Of a stretch of DNA of 64,000 nt, positions 14,890 through 22,933 are shown in pieces. How positions within the stretch are numbered: the stretch's first letter is position 1; every line of letters begins with the position of its first letter. A model generated the notes under the pieces. That model saw only the letters and a list, made by a program, of their open reading frames with translations, had not been told where the DNA came from and made no database searches. A program made the translations under genes and the position numbers. Origin of the DNA: Pseudoxanthomonas sp. CF385 (GTDB taxonomy: Bacteria > Pseudomonadota > Gammaproteobacteria > Xanthomonadales > Xanthomonadaceae); assembly GCF_900104255.1 (NCBI RefSeq), contig NZ_FNKZ01000004.1, forward strand, positions 124,001 to 188,000. The letters are read 5' to 3'.

Positions 14890-14997
14890 ACGGGCCGGAA
14901 ACCGGCGCTGAACATGCCGTAAGCCCGGCGTCGTGCGCCGTTGCCGCACCCCCGTACGCGGCGCACAATCCTCTCGGATATCTCCCGAGGAACGGTC

Positions 14998-15570
14998 ATG
15001 AAAGCCTCCGCCCTGCTGCTCGCCTCCTTCGTCGCGCTCACGGCCGCGATGCCCGCCGAGGCGCGGCAGAAGAACGTCACCGATCCCGAGATCCCGCGCA
15101 GCCTGCCCACCGAAGGCGGCGCCGTCAGCGTCCAGTGGACCGACCCCGGGCAGTTCAGCGAGATCAAGTTCAGCGGCAACCGCTGGGAATCGAAGCGCGG
15201 CACCTGGGTGACCGACCTGGCGGAGTACCTGCGCGATGAAGCCGGCCAGCGGCTCGCCCGCGGCCAGACGCTGGACGTCACCATCACCGACATCGACCGT
15301 GCCGGCCGCTACGAACCTGCGGTTCGCCCCGGCATGGAAGACATCCGCATCGTCAAGGACATCTACCCGCCGCGGATGACGTTGAACTTCGTCGTGAAGG
15401 GCGCGGATGGGCAGGTGGTCGCGGAAGGCGAGCGCAAGCTGGTCGACCACGGCTTCCTGATGGGTTCCAACCTCAACAGCACCGACACCCTGCGCTACGA
15501 GAAGCGCATGATCGACGACTGGCTGCGTCGCGAGTTCAAGGCCAACGCCGCGCTGACGTCCACGCCCTGA
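14998..15570 (+). CDS. DUF3016 domain-containing exported protein
   Basis: 190 residues with a signal peptide ending near MPAEA. The body begins GGAVSVQWTDPGQFSEIK, the hallmark of DUF3016, and continues with a regular pattern (VTITDIDRAGRYEP, RMTLNFVVKG). Its role is unknown; the family is periplasmic and common in xanthomonads and shewanellae. The gene ends 9 bp from the convergent cysteine-patterned protein. Confidence 0.85.
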   Translation: MKASALLLASFVALTAAMPAEARQKNVTDPEIPRSLPTEGGAVSVQWTDPGQFSEIKFSGNRWESKRGTWVTDLAEYLRDEAGQRLARGQTLDVTITDIDRAGRYEPAVRPGMEDIRIVKDIYPPRMTLNFVVKGADGQVVAEGERKLVDHGFLMGSNLNSTDTLRYEKRMIDDWLRREFKANAALTSTP

Positions 15571-15579
15571 TGCAGTGAC

Positions 15580-16401
15580 TCAGGGTGCCGGTGCCGCCCC
15601 GCGCGGCGCCGGCTCGTGCGGGTAGACCGCCGACACCGAACACTGCACGCGTATGCCGCGGCGAGACCAGCGCCGTTCGTCGCCGGGCATCCACGCATCC
15701 GCATTGCCGGAATCGAAGAGGCTGTTGCCGCCGCTGTCCTGCGCCACCACGCGGTCGCCGGGATTGCCGCAGATGAGCCCGATGCCGACGCCGGACCGGA
15801 AGACGATGGCCGGTGCGGAGTCCAGGTCGGGGCAGCTCTGCGCGAGCTCGACCCGGTAATAGCGGTGTCCGCCCGAACGACGCGGCGACAACTCCACCAG
15901 CATGCCCTCGCTGTCCTCCGACCACGCGCGCAGGTAGCGCGGGTTGAAGCAGAAGCTCGACGAACCGGCGAAGCCGCGCCGCCGCGGCGCACGTACTTCC
16001 ACCGTTTCCAGCGTGGCGACGCCATCCTCCGATCCCTGCGATGCGCGCGCCATGGCGGCGTACTCGCGCGCGTCGATCGTCGCGATCCCGGTCACCGCGC
16101 AGGTGGCCTCGCCGATGCGCACGTATTCCTGGCCGGTCCCGCACACCCAGCCCTCGCGGGCCAGCAGGACGGCATCGGCCCGGCCGGCACCGGGACATCC
16201 TTCGGACAGGGTGATGCGGAAGCGCTGTCCGTCCCGACCCTGCACGGCGAGTTCCGTGGACGACGCCTGGCGCACCTCGCCCATCTGCCGGGCATCCAGG
16301 CAGCCGGGGGCGGGTGGAACGCGCGGCGGCGCGTCGGGCGCTTGCGCGCGCACCGACTGGGGCAGCGCCAACGTCGTCAACAAGGCCAGCATCCAGCGCA
16401 T
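15580..16401 (-). CDS. exported protein with two DUF6491-like domains
   Basis: 273 residues, signal peptide MRWMLALLTTLALPQSVRAQ. The mature part is an internal duplication. Copy 1 (about 34-115) and copy 2 (about 150-265) each run C...(F/Y)R..L...CP......I.....GW/G.ICG...V......C, with four matching cysteines likely to form disulfides. The pattern resembles DUF6491, which usually occurs as a single domain. GGGAG upstream of the ATG supports the start. Function unknown. Confidence 0.7.
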   Translation of the reverse strand: MRWMLALLTTLALPQSVRAQAPDAPPRVPPAPGCLDARQMGEVRQASSTELAVQGRDGQRFRITLSEGCPGAGRADAVLLAREGWVCGTGQEYVRIGEATCAVTGIATIDAREYAAMARASQGSEDGVATLETVEVRAPRRRGFAGSSSFCFNPRYLRAWSEDSEGMLVELSPRRSGGHRYYRVELAQSCPDLDSAPAIVFRSGVGIGLICGNPGDRVVAQDSGGNSLFDSGNADAWMPGDERRWSRRGIRVQCSVSAVYPHEPAPRGAAPAP

Positions 16402-16501
16402 CCGTGCATCTCCCGGGGAACGCGGCGATGGTAAACCAGGCTTGTGGCACGCCGGGGGAGGCACCATATCCATGGCATCCCTTCTTCCGCGGAGCACGTC
16501 C

Positions 16502-16969
16502 ATGGCGACCTTCGACCTCACCCCGCCCACCGATGCGCAACGCACGGCGCTGGTCGCCGGCCTGAGCGAAGACGAACGCCGGGTGTTGCTGCAGCACGGT
16601 ACCGAGGCGCCTTTCTGCGGCGTGTTCCTGGACAACAAGCAGGACGGCGTCTACACCTGCCGCCTGTGCGGCCTGCCGCTGTTCCGCTCCAGCGCCAAGT
16701 TCGATTCCGGCACGGGCTGGCCGAGCTTCTTCCAGCCGGTGGACGAAGCGCACGTCGGCCGCATCCGCGATATCAGCTACGGCATGATCCGCACCGAGAT
16801 CGTCTGCGCCCGCTGCCACAGCCACCTGGGCCACGTGTTCCCGGACGGTCCGCCGCCGACCGGCGAGCGCCACTGCCTGAACTCGGTCTCGCTGGCCTTC
16901 ACGCCGCACGGCGCCGCCCTGCCCGACCCGCTGCAGCGCGGCGGTGCGGAGTCGCAGCCTGCGGGGTGA
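16502..16969 (+). CDS. msrB: peptide-methionine (R)-S-oxide reductase MsrB
   Basis: Reduces the R epimer of methionine sulfoxide in damaged proteins. 155 residues, with zinc cysteines in CRLC (53, 56) and CARC (102, 105) and the catalytic Cys125 in RHCLNS. GTGWPSF and HVFPDGPPPTG are family landmarks. An in-frame ATG 30 nt upstream also has a Shine-Dalgarno; I prefer the downstream start because MATFDLTPPT fits the family N-terminus. No signal peptide, so it is cytoplasmic. Confidence 0.95.
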   Translation: MATFDLTPPTDAQRTALVAGLSEDERRVLLQHGTEAPFCGVFLDNKQDGVYTCRLCGLPLFRSSAKFDSGTGWPSFFQPVDEAHVGRIRDISYGMIRTEIVCARCHSHLGHVFPDGPPPTGERHCLNSVSLAFTPHGAALPDPLQRGGAESQPAG

Positions 16970-17046
16970 TGCCGGCCGCCTGTCACGAGACGGGCACATG
17001 ACGGCGGTAGCCTGACCGTCACCCAACCGTCGCCCGGCTGTCATAC

Positions 17047-18102
17047 ATGGCCGCATCCACCGATACGCACGCCGCCATGCCGACATTCTCCGGATTGCCG
17101 GGCGCGCTCTGGTTGTACCGGTTCCACGGCGAAGGCCGCGCCCATGCGCTCGATGCCGCGTCCACCGGCCTCGATATGCTGGATGCGTCCACCGACGCCT
17201 GGCATTGGCTGCACCTGGACCTCAGCGATGTGCGCAGCGCACAGGTGGTGGCGGTCCTGCCGATTCCCGAGGACGCCCGCGACACGCTGCTGTCGCCGGA
17301 TTCGCACGTGAACCTGCAGCGCGAAGACACTGCGGCCTACGGCGTCTTCGTCGACTGGACGCACCAGCGCGGCGTCGATCTCGCGGCCGAAGGCCAGTTG
17401 CGGGGCGACGACGGCATCGGCTGGCTGCACTTCGCGATGACGGAGCGCCTGCTGGTCACCGCGCGCCGCCAGGCTTTGCGCTCGGTCGAGGCCGCGCGCC
17501 GTGCGGTGATCGTCGGCGTGCAGGCCGATGCGCCGGTCCGCCTGCTGGAGATGGTGGCCGGCCGCTTCGCCGATACGGTGGAGCGCAGCAGCGATGGACT
17601 GTCGACGCGGCTGGACCGCATCGAGGACCGCGTGCTGGCGGACAGCATCGGCGAAGAGCGCCGCGACCTGGCCCAGTTGCGCCACCAGACCGTGCGCCTG
17701 CACCGGCCGCTCACCGCGATGCGGCGCGTGCTGAAACCGTTCGAGCAACGCCATGCGGGCGATGCCGACGACGACCTGCTGCTCGCCATCGCACGCCTCA
17801 ACCAGCGTTTCGACGATCTCGACGGGGATGTCGGTACGCTGCAGGAACGCGCGCGCCTGTTGCAGGACGAAGTGGCGGCCAAGCTCGCCGAACGCACCAA
17901 CCGGCATCTCTACGTGCTGTCGATGATCACCGCGCTGTTGCTGCCGCCCAGCCTGGTCGCCGGCCTGTTCGGCATGAACCTGCCCGGGCTGCCGTTCGCG
18001 CACAGCACCCACGGCCTGGCATTCGCGCTGCTGCTCGGCGCGGCCTCGAGCGTGGTGGTCTACCTGCTGCTGCGGCGCATGGGCGTGGCGCGTTCGACCT
18101 GA
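17047..18102 (+). CDS. CorA/ZntB-family divalent metal transporter
   Basis: 351 residues. A long cytoplasmic helical domain ends in two C-terminal membrane helices (about 295-345) with the GMN signature (FGMNLPGLPF) between them. In CorA/ZntB pentamers the GMN loop forms the ion filter. After GMN the sequence is LPGLP, closer to ZntB-type than to Mg2+-CorA. Zn2+ transport is plausible but not proven. It stands alone between msrB and the HipA-like gene. Confidence 0.88.
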   Translation: MAASTDTHAAMPTFSGLPGALWLYRFHGEGRAHALDAASTGLDMLDASTDAWHWLHLDLSDVRSAQVVAVLPIPEDARDTLLSPDSHVNLQREDTAAYGVFVDWTHQRGVDLAAEGQLRGDDGIGWLHFAMTERLLVTARRQALRSVEAARRAVIVGVQADAPVRLLEMVAGRFADTVERSSDGLSTRLDRIEDRVLADSIGEERRDLAQLRHQTVRLHRPLTAMRRVLKPFEQRHAGDADDDLLLAIARLNQRFDDLDGDVGTLQERARLLQDEVAAKLAERTNRHLYVLSMITALLLPPSLVAGLFGMNLPGLPFAHSTHGLAFALLLGAASSVVVYLLLRRMGVARST

Positions 18103-18136
18103 GCACGACGCGCGGCCGCGCTATCCTAGCGGCCTG

Positions 18137-18910
18137 ATGACGCTTCCCCTCCGCACCGCCACCCGCTACGTCACCCCGCTGCGCGAAGGCGGCTCCATGC
18201 CCGCCGTGGTCGAAGCCGACGACGACGGCCTCTACGTCCTGAAGTTCCGCGGCGCCGGCCAGGGGCCTAAGGCGCTGGTGGCCGAGGTGATCGCCGGCGG
18301 CCTGGCCCGCGCCCTGCAGCTGCCGATGCCGGACCTGGCGCTGATGGCGCTCGATGCCGACCTCGCCCGCACCGAAGGCGACCCGGAGATCCAGGACCTG
18401 ATCAAGGCCAGCGCCGGCATCAACCTGGCGATGGACTACCTGCCCGGCGCGGTGAACTTCGACCCGGTCGCCGAACAGCCCGATCCGGAGCTGGCCTCGC
18501 GCATCGTCTGGTTCGACGCCTTCATCAGCAACGTCGACCGCACCGCGCGCAACACCAACCTGCTGATGTGGCACCGCAAGCTGTACCTGATCGACCACGG
18601 CGCGGCGTTGTACTTCCACCACGGCTGGGACGGCGATCTGGCCGGCGCCGGCAAGCCGTTCCCGCTGATCCGCGATCACGTGCTGCTGCGCTGGGCCTCG
18701 CGGCTGGCCGAGGTCGACGCCGCCATGGCGGCCAGGCTGACGGAGGCCACCATCGCCGACGTCGTCGCCGACGTGCCCGATGCGTGGCTGGAAGGGCCGG
18801 ACCGCTTCGGCGATGCCCCCACCCAGCGCGCGGCCTACGTCGCGTACCTGGTACAGCGCCTCGCGCAGCGCGAGGCCTTCGTGCAGGAGGCGATCCGTGC
18901 ACGCACATGA
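18137..18910 (+). CDS. HipA-like kinase-fold protein (HipA_2 type)
   Basis: 257 residues resembling the C-terminal kinase half of HipA. It has a Lys in YVLKFRG, an NxDRxxxN catalytic loop (ISNVDRTARNTNLL) and a metal-binding Asp in LIDHG. It lacks the N-terminal HipA subdomain, and no HipB-type HTH antitoxin is adjacent. The next gene (DUF3037) overlaps its end by 14 nt and a DUF4031 gene overlaps that, forming a compact three-gene unit. A phosphotransferase role is inferred; the target is unknown. Confidence 0.85.
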   Translation: MTLPLRTATRYVTPLREGGSMPAVVEADDDGLYVLKFRGAGQGPKALVAEVIAGGLARALQLPMPDLALMALDADLARTEGDPEIQDLIKASAGINLAMDYLPGAVNFDPVAEQPDPELASRIVWFDAFISNVDRTARNTNLLMWHRKLYLIDHGAALYFHHGWDGDLAGAGKPFPLIRDHVLLRWASRLAEVDAAMAARLTEATIADVVADVPDAWLEGPDRFGDAPTQRAAYVAYLVQRLAQREAFVQEAIRART

Positions 18911-19304
18911 CACCTACGACTACGCGGTGATCCGCGTCGTCCCGCGCGTGGAGCGCGAGGAGTTCGTCAACGTCGGCATCATCCTGTCGTGCGAGCGCGC
19001 GGGCTTCCTCGAAGCGCGCATCGAACTCGATGAAGCGCGCCTGCGCATGCTGGACCCCGGGCTGGACATCGAATCACTGCGCCGCCACCTGGAGACCATC
19101 CCGGCGATCTGCCGCGGCGGCGAAGCGGCGGCGCCGATCGGCCTGTTGCCGCCGCGCGCGCGCTTCCACTGGCTCACCGCCAAGCGCAGCTCGATCATCC
19201 AGACCTCGCCGGTGCACATGGGCCGCTGCGGCGACCTGCCGGCCACGCTCGAACACCTGATGGACCGCATGGTGCGGCCGCCGAAAGCCACCGCGCCGCG
19301 ATGA
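18897..19304 (+). CDS. DUF3037 domain-containing protein
   Basis: 135 residues beginning (GTG)HAHDTYDYAVIRVVPR, followed by REEFVNVGIILSC, the conserved opening of DUF3037. The GTG lies inside the last codons of the HipA-like gene. DUF3037 proteins commonly sit next to HipA_2-type proteins, so the two likely act together, possibly as kinase and substrate or regulator. No catalytic motif is visible. Confidence 0.87.
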   Translation: MHAHDTYDYAVIRVVPRVEREEFVNVGIILSCERAGFLEARIELDEARLRMLDPGLDIESLRRHLETIPAICRGGEAAAPIGLLPPRARFHWLTAKRSSIIQTSPVHMGRCGDLPATLEHLMDRMVRPPKATAPR

Positions 19305-19591
19305 GCGTCTACGTGGACGATGCCGTCACGTTCTGGCGCGGCCGCCGCTGGGCCCACATGATGGCCGACACGCTGGACGAGCTGCATGCGATGGCGGCGC
19401 GCCTGGGCATGCCGCGCCGCGCCTTCCAGGACAAGCGCAGCGGCGCGCATTACGACCTCACCGAAGAACTGCGCGCCGAGGCGCTACGCCTCGGCGCCGT
19501 CGCGATTTCCCGTCATCAGGACCGCGACCAGGTCCGCACGATCATCCGCATCGCCCGCTCCCAGTGGAGCGGGCTGCCCGCGGACGACTGA
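19301..19591 (+). CDS. DUF4031 domain-containing protein
   Basis: 96 residues starting MSVYVDDAVTFWRGRRWAHM, with HMMADTLDELHAMAARLG and HYDLTEELRAEAL, the DUF4031 pattern. The ATG overlaps the DUF3037 stop (ATGA), showing translational coupling. Function unknown; it completes the HipA-like/DUF3037/DUF4031 cassette and converges on the BlaR1-like gene. Confidence 0.85.
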   Translation: MSVYVDDAVTFWRGRRWAHMMADTLDELHAMAARLGMPRRAFQDKRSGAHYDLTEELRAEALRLGAVAISRHQDRDQVRTIIRIARSQWSGLPADD

Positions 19592-19600
19592 CCGCGAGGC

Positions 19601-21508
19601 TCAGAGACGCTTGGCCTTGCCGGTGCGGATGGCCTCACCGACCAGACGATCCACATCGCTCTGCATCCGCATCGCGGCGGCCGCCTGCTGACGGCCAAGC
19701 GCTTCCTGCTGGCGCGCGAGCGGTTCCTGCTGGCGGGCCAATGCCTCCTGCCGTTTCGCCAGGGCGTCCTGCTCCCGTGCCAGCGTTTCCATCTTGCGAT
19801 CGAACTCCACCTGACGACCCTGTCCACCCCGCATCGCGGCCGAGGCCTGTTCGGTGGCGATGGCGGCCATCTTCACGCCGAGCTCGCCCTGCTTCTCACC
19901 CAGCGCACCCTGGCGTTCGCCGAGCGCGCCCTGCTGTTCGCCCAGCTTGCCTTGCTGCGCACCCAGGGCTTCCATCGGTGCGTGCGCGGCCTTGATCTGC
20001 TTCAGGGTGGCCGTGTCGCGTACCACGTACTGCTTGCCATCCTGGCGCACCCACAGCACCGGCGCGCTGCCTTGCTGCTGCTTGCGGGCGGTGACGATGT
20101 CGTCGCTGCGGCCGGCCATCGTGACCTCGTTGCCGTCGATCAGCACATAGGCATCGCCACCGCCCTCGCGATCGATGTTGATCACCTGCGTGCTGCTCGT
20201 GCTGCTGTGGCCGGGATGCTTCGGGGGTGCGGGCGGGGTGGGCGGCGCCGGCGGGGCCACCTTGGGCACGGCCGGCACTGCAGGCGGCGGCGGAGGCGCG
20301 GGAACGGCGTAGCCATTCGCCGCGACGATGGCGCGCGGTGCGGCGGCCGGGCGAGCGGCCGGCGTGGCCGCGGTCGCTGCGACCGGCGCCGCGGCGGGGG
20401 TGGCCGACGTTGCGGCGGTGGCGGCCACGGGGGCCGTTGCGTTCGTCGCGGCGGCCGCGGGCACCGGCGCGACGGGCGCCACCGGTGCACTGGCGGTGAC
20501 CTGGTACGGAACGGCGCCAAACAGGACCAGACCGATGGTCAGGGCCAGCGCGCTGCTGCGCAGGGGCGATGCGGTGTGCTGGAGCATGAGCAGTCTCCTC
20601 TTGAGGATGCGGAACGTGGGGGAGGCGCCGGCGAGCGCCGGCGACGGTGCGGTGGCGACGCCCAGCTTCACCAGCAGGCGGCCGTAGTCGTGGGGCGCGT
20701 GGCGCTCGTCGGCCAGCACGGCGGCGTCGCAGGCGACTTCGCGGGCCAGGCCGTACTCGCGCGCGGCGAGGTGGGCGACGGGATGGAAGAAGAACAGGTG
20801 CTGCGCCAGGGCCGGCATCCATGCCCACCACAGATCGCGACGCTGCAGGTGGGCGAGTTCGTGGTGCAGCGCCATGCGCAGGTCGTCGCCGCGCATCCGC
20901 GCCAGGCCGGCCGCGGGCAGCAGCAGCACGGGGCGCCAGGGCCCGGCCAGCATCGGCGACTCGATGTCGTCGCTGACGCGCAGTGCCGGCAACGTGTCGA
21001 GGCCGAGATGGCGACCGAGTGCGGCGTACTCTGCCGTCGCGCGCGGATCGGTGCACGGCATCGCGCGCGCCAGCTGTCCGCGCAGGCGAATCCACTGTCG
21101 CGCGGTGTTGAGCAGCATGACCGTCACGCCGGCAAGCCAGGCGGCCAGCAGCCAGACCGGCCAGCCGAATTGCAGTCCGGCGTCCTGGGCAACCGGGGGG
21201 AGCGTGGCGGTGGCCGCCGATGCGACGGAGGCGGTCGTTGCCGCAGCATCGACCGTCATCGGAACCGCCTGCACCGCGACGGACGCGGAAGGCGCGGCGG
21301 GCAGCAACGGCAATCCGACCGGCGCATGCCAGAACAGCCCCACCACCATCTGCGTGGCGACCAACCACCACAGCCAGGCGCGGGTGCGGGCATCGAGCCG
21401 CGGCAGGAACCGGCACAGCGCCCAGACCAGGGCCGCGAGCAGGACGGCTTGCCCGCCGACGGCGAGCAGGCGCGAGGCGACCAGGTCGGCGAACGCTTCC
21501 AGGCCCAT
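19601..21508 (-). CDS. BlaR1-type M56 membrane metallopeptidase with heptad-repeat tail
   Basis: 635 residues. An N-terminal membrane domain (helices near 12-32, 43-62, 115-135) precedes a zinc protease site HELAH at 216-220 with a downstream EVACD, then a helix at about 319-338. The next part is an Ala/Pro-rich linker (about 340-430) and a globular segment. Two heptad blocks follow: LGxxQGx repeats at 515-544 and LAxxQxx repeats at 574-608, predicting a long coiled coil. There is no penicillin-binding sensor domain, so the signal may not be a beta-lactam. Its ATG is 1 nt after the BlaI stop. In BlaR1/BlaI systems the protease inactivates the repressor. Confidence 0.88.
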   Translation of the reverse strand: MGLEAFADLVASRLLAVGGQAVLLAALVWALCRFLPRLDARTRAWLWWLVATQMVVGLFWHAPVGLPLLPAAPSASVAVQAVPMTVDAAATTASVASAATATLPPVAQDAGLQFGWPVWLLAAWLAGVTVMLLNTARQWIRLRGQLARAMPCTDPRATAEYAALGRHLGLDTLPALRVSDDIESPMLAGPWRPVLLLPAAGLARMRGDDLRMALHHELAHLQRRDLWWAWMPALAQHLFFFHPVAHLAAREYGLAREVACDAAVLADERHAPHDYGRLLVKLGVATAPSPALAGASPTFRILKRRLLMLQHTASPLRSSALALTIGLVLFGAVPYQVTASAPVAPVAPVPAAAATNATAPVAATAATSATPAAAPVAATAATPAARPAAAPRAIVAANGYAVPAPPPPPAVPAVPKVAPPAPPTPPAPPKHPGHSSTSSTQVINIDREGGGDAYVLIDGNEVTMAGRSDDIVTARKQQQGSAPVLWVRQDGKQYVVRDTATLKQIKAAHAPMEALGAQQGKLGEQQGALGERQGALGEKQGELGVKMAAIATEQASAAMRGGQGRQVEFDRKMETLAREQDALAKRQEALARQQEPLARQQEALGRQQAAAAMRMQSDVDRLVGEAIRTGKAKRL

Positions 21509-21509
21509 G

Positions 21510-21905
21510 TCAGCTCTCCTTCCGCTTGGACTGCAGGTTGGCGACCAGCGCCTCCAGTTCGGCCAGTTCGTCGTCGCTCACTTCCGAGCGTTGCGACATC
21601 CACGCCACGAACGGCGACAGCGAGCCCTGCAGGGTCTTCTCCACGAAGCTGCCGACCGCGCTGCGCATGACGTCGTCGGACTGGGCCACCGGGGCGTAGC
21701 GGTACACGCCGTCCACCGGCCGGCGGCGCAGATAGGCCTTGGCCCTCAGCCGTTCCATCATCGTCAGCACGGTGGAGCGGGCCAGACCGCGCGGCTCGCC
21801 GAACGCGCCCGCGACCTCGCCGACGCTGGCCTCGCCGTGTTCGGACAGGTGCTGCAGCAGTGCCAGTTCCTGGTCGCCGATGGACTTGCGGGCCTTGCCG
21901 GGCAT
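21510..21905 (-). CDS. BlaI/MecI/CopY-family transcriptional repressor
   Basis: 131 residues with a winged-helix N-terminus (LALLQHLSEHGEASVGEVA, then LARSTVLTMMERLRAKAYLRRR) and a C-terminal dimerisation helix pair. It is coupled to the BlaR1-like protease gene (1 nt gap). A 17-bp inverted repeat lies 14 bp upstream of its ATG and fits an autoregulatory operator. No beta-lactamase gene is in the window, so the regulon may be an envelope-stress response or only the pair itself. Confidence 0.92.
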   Translation of the reverse strand: MPGKARKSIGDQELALLQHLSEHGEASVGEVAGAFGEPRGLARSTVLTMMERLRAKAYLRRRPVDGVYRYAPVAQSDDVMRSAVGSFVEKTLQGSLSPFVAWMSQRSEVSDDELAELEALVANLQSKRKES

Positions 21906-21918
21906 GGAATCGCCTCAT

Positions 21919-21961
21919 GACTACAGTTGTCGTCAACATGCCCGTGACGACAACTGTAGTC
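21919..21961. promoter_or_regulatory. BlaI-type double operator
   Basis: GACTACAGTTGTCGTC and its reverse complement GACGACAACTGTAGTC lie 11 bp apart, giving one large inverted repeat with 17-bp arms. Each half is itself a near-perfect dyad around ACA-N2-TGT, as expected of BlaI/MecI sites. It overlaps the presumed blaI promoter and might also touch the motA promoter to the right. Confidence 0.85.
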
Positions 21962-22069
21962 AACCCTGCCGAAGGTCACTCCCGGCCCGGCCCCGACGAA
22001 CGGTCGCCCCTCAAGAAACCGGGTGACAGGCCGATCCAGAGGAAACCCCACCCCTGCGTCAATGTCGCC

Positions 22070-22924
22070 ATGCTCATCATCGTCGGCTTCATCATCGTCA
22101 CCCTGAGCGTGATCGGCGGCTACCTCGGCTCGCACGGCAAGCTCGGCGCCCTGTGGCAGCCCTTCGAGCTGGTCATCATCGGCGGCGCGGCGCTCGGCGC
22201 CTTCATGGCCAGCAACCCGACCAAGGTGGTCAAGAGCACGATCTCGGCCACGCTGTCGGTGTTCAAGGGCGCCAAGTACAAGTCGTCGGATTACCTCGAC
22301 GTGCTGACGCTGATCCACGAGATGCTCAACAAGGCCCGCCGCGACGGTTTCATGTCGCTGGAAGAGCACATCGAGAACCCGACCAACAGCCCGCTGTTCC
22401 AGAAATATCCCAAGATCCTCGCCGACCACCACCTGCTCGACTTCCTGACCGAGTGCCTGCGCCTGATGGTGGGCAGCAACATCGAACCGCACGAGCTGGA
22501 GCCGCTGCTCGAGCTGGAACTGGAGAAGCACCACCACGAAGCGATGGCGCCGGCGCATGCGCTGCAGAAAGTGTCCGACGGCCTGCCCGGCTTCGGCATC
22601 GTGGCCGCGGTGCTCGGCATCATCGTGACGATGGGCTCGATCGGCGGCGACATCGCCGCGGTCGGCGCGCACGTCGCGGCCGCCCTGGTCGGCACCTTCC
22701 TCGGCATCCTGCTGGCCTACGGCTTCGTCTCGCCGCTGGCCGCCGCGATCGAAGCGCAGGTGGAGCAGGACAGCCGCATGTACGAGTCGGTGAAGACGGC
22801 GTTGCTGGCCTGCCTGCGCGGCTACAACCCCGCCGTGGCGCTCGAGTTCGCCCGCAAGACCCTGCCCTCCGATGTGCGTCCGCCGTTTGCGGAATTCGAA
22901 GCGCACCTGAAGGCCAACAAGTAA
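22070..22924 (+). CDS. motA: flagellar motor stator protein MotA
   Basis: 284 residues, proton-channel subunit of the flagellar stator. Two N-terminal helices (MLIIVGFIIVTLSVIGGYLG, then PFELVIIGGAALGAFMAS) are followed by a cytoplasmic loop with the charged torque region, and two further helices (LPGFGIVAAVLGIIVTMGSI and LVGTFLGILLAYGFVSPLAA). The start MLIIVG fits the family; the upstream Shine-Dalgarno is not obvious. motB follows after 9 nt. Confidence 0.95.
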   Translation: MLIIVGFIIVTLSVIGGYLGSHGKLGALWQPFELVIIGGAALGAFMASNPTKVVKSTISATLSVFKGAKYKSSDYLDVLTLIHEMLNKARRDGFMSLEEHIENPTNSPLFQKYPKILADHHLLDFLTECLRLMVGSNIEPHELEPLLELELEKHHHEAMAPAHALQKVSDGLPGFGIVAAVLGIIVTMGSIGGDIAAVGAHVAAALVGTFLGILLAYGFVSPLAAAIEAQVEQDSRMYESVKTALLACLRGYNPAVALEFARKTLPSDVRPPFAEFEAHLKANK

Positions 22925-22933
22925 GCCACGGCG

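Noticed and set aside
11935..15450. 1171-codon minus-strand ORF as one protein
   Set aside because: Only its last 344 codons (aldo-keto reductase) look like a protein. The rest is shadow of the AraC, SDR and DUF3016 region.
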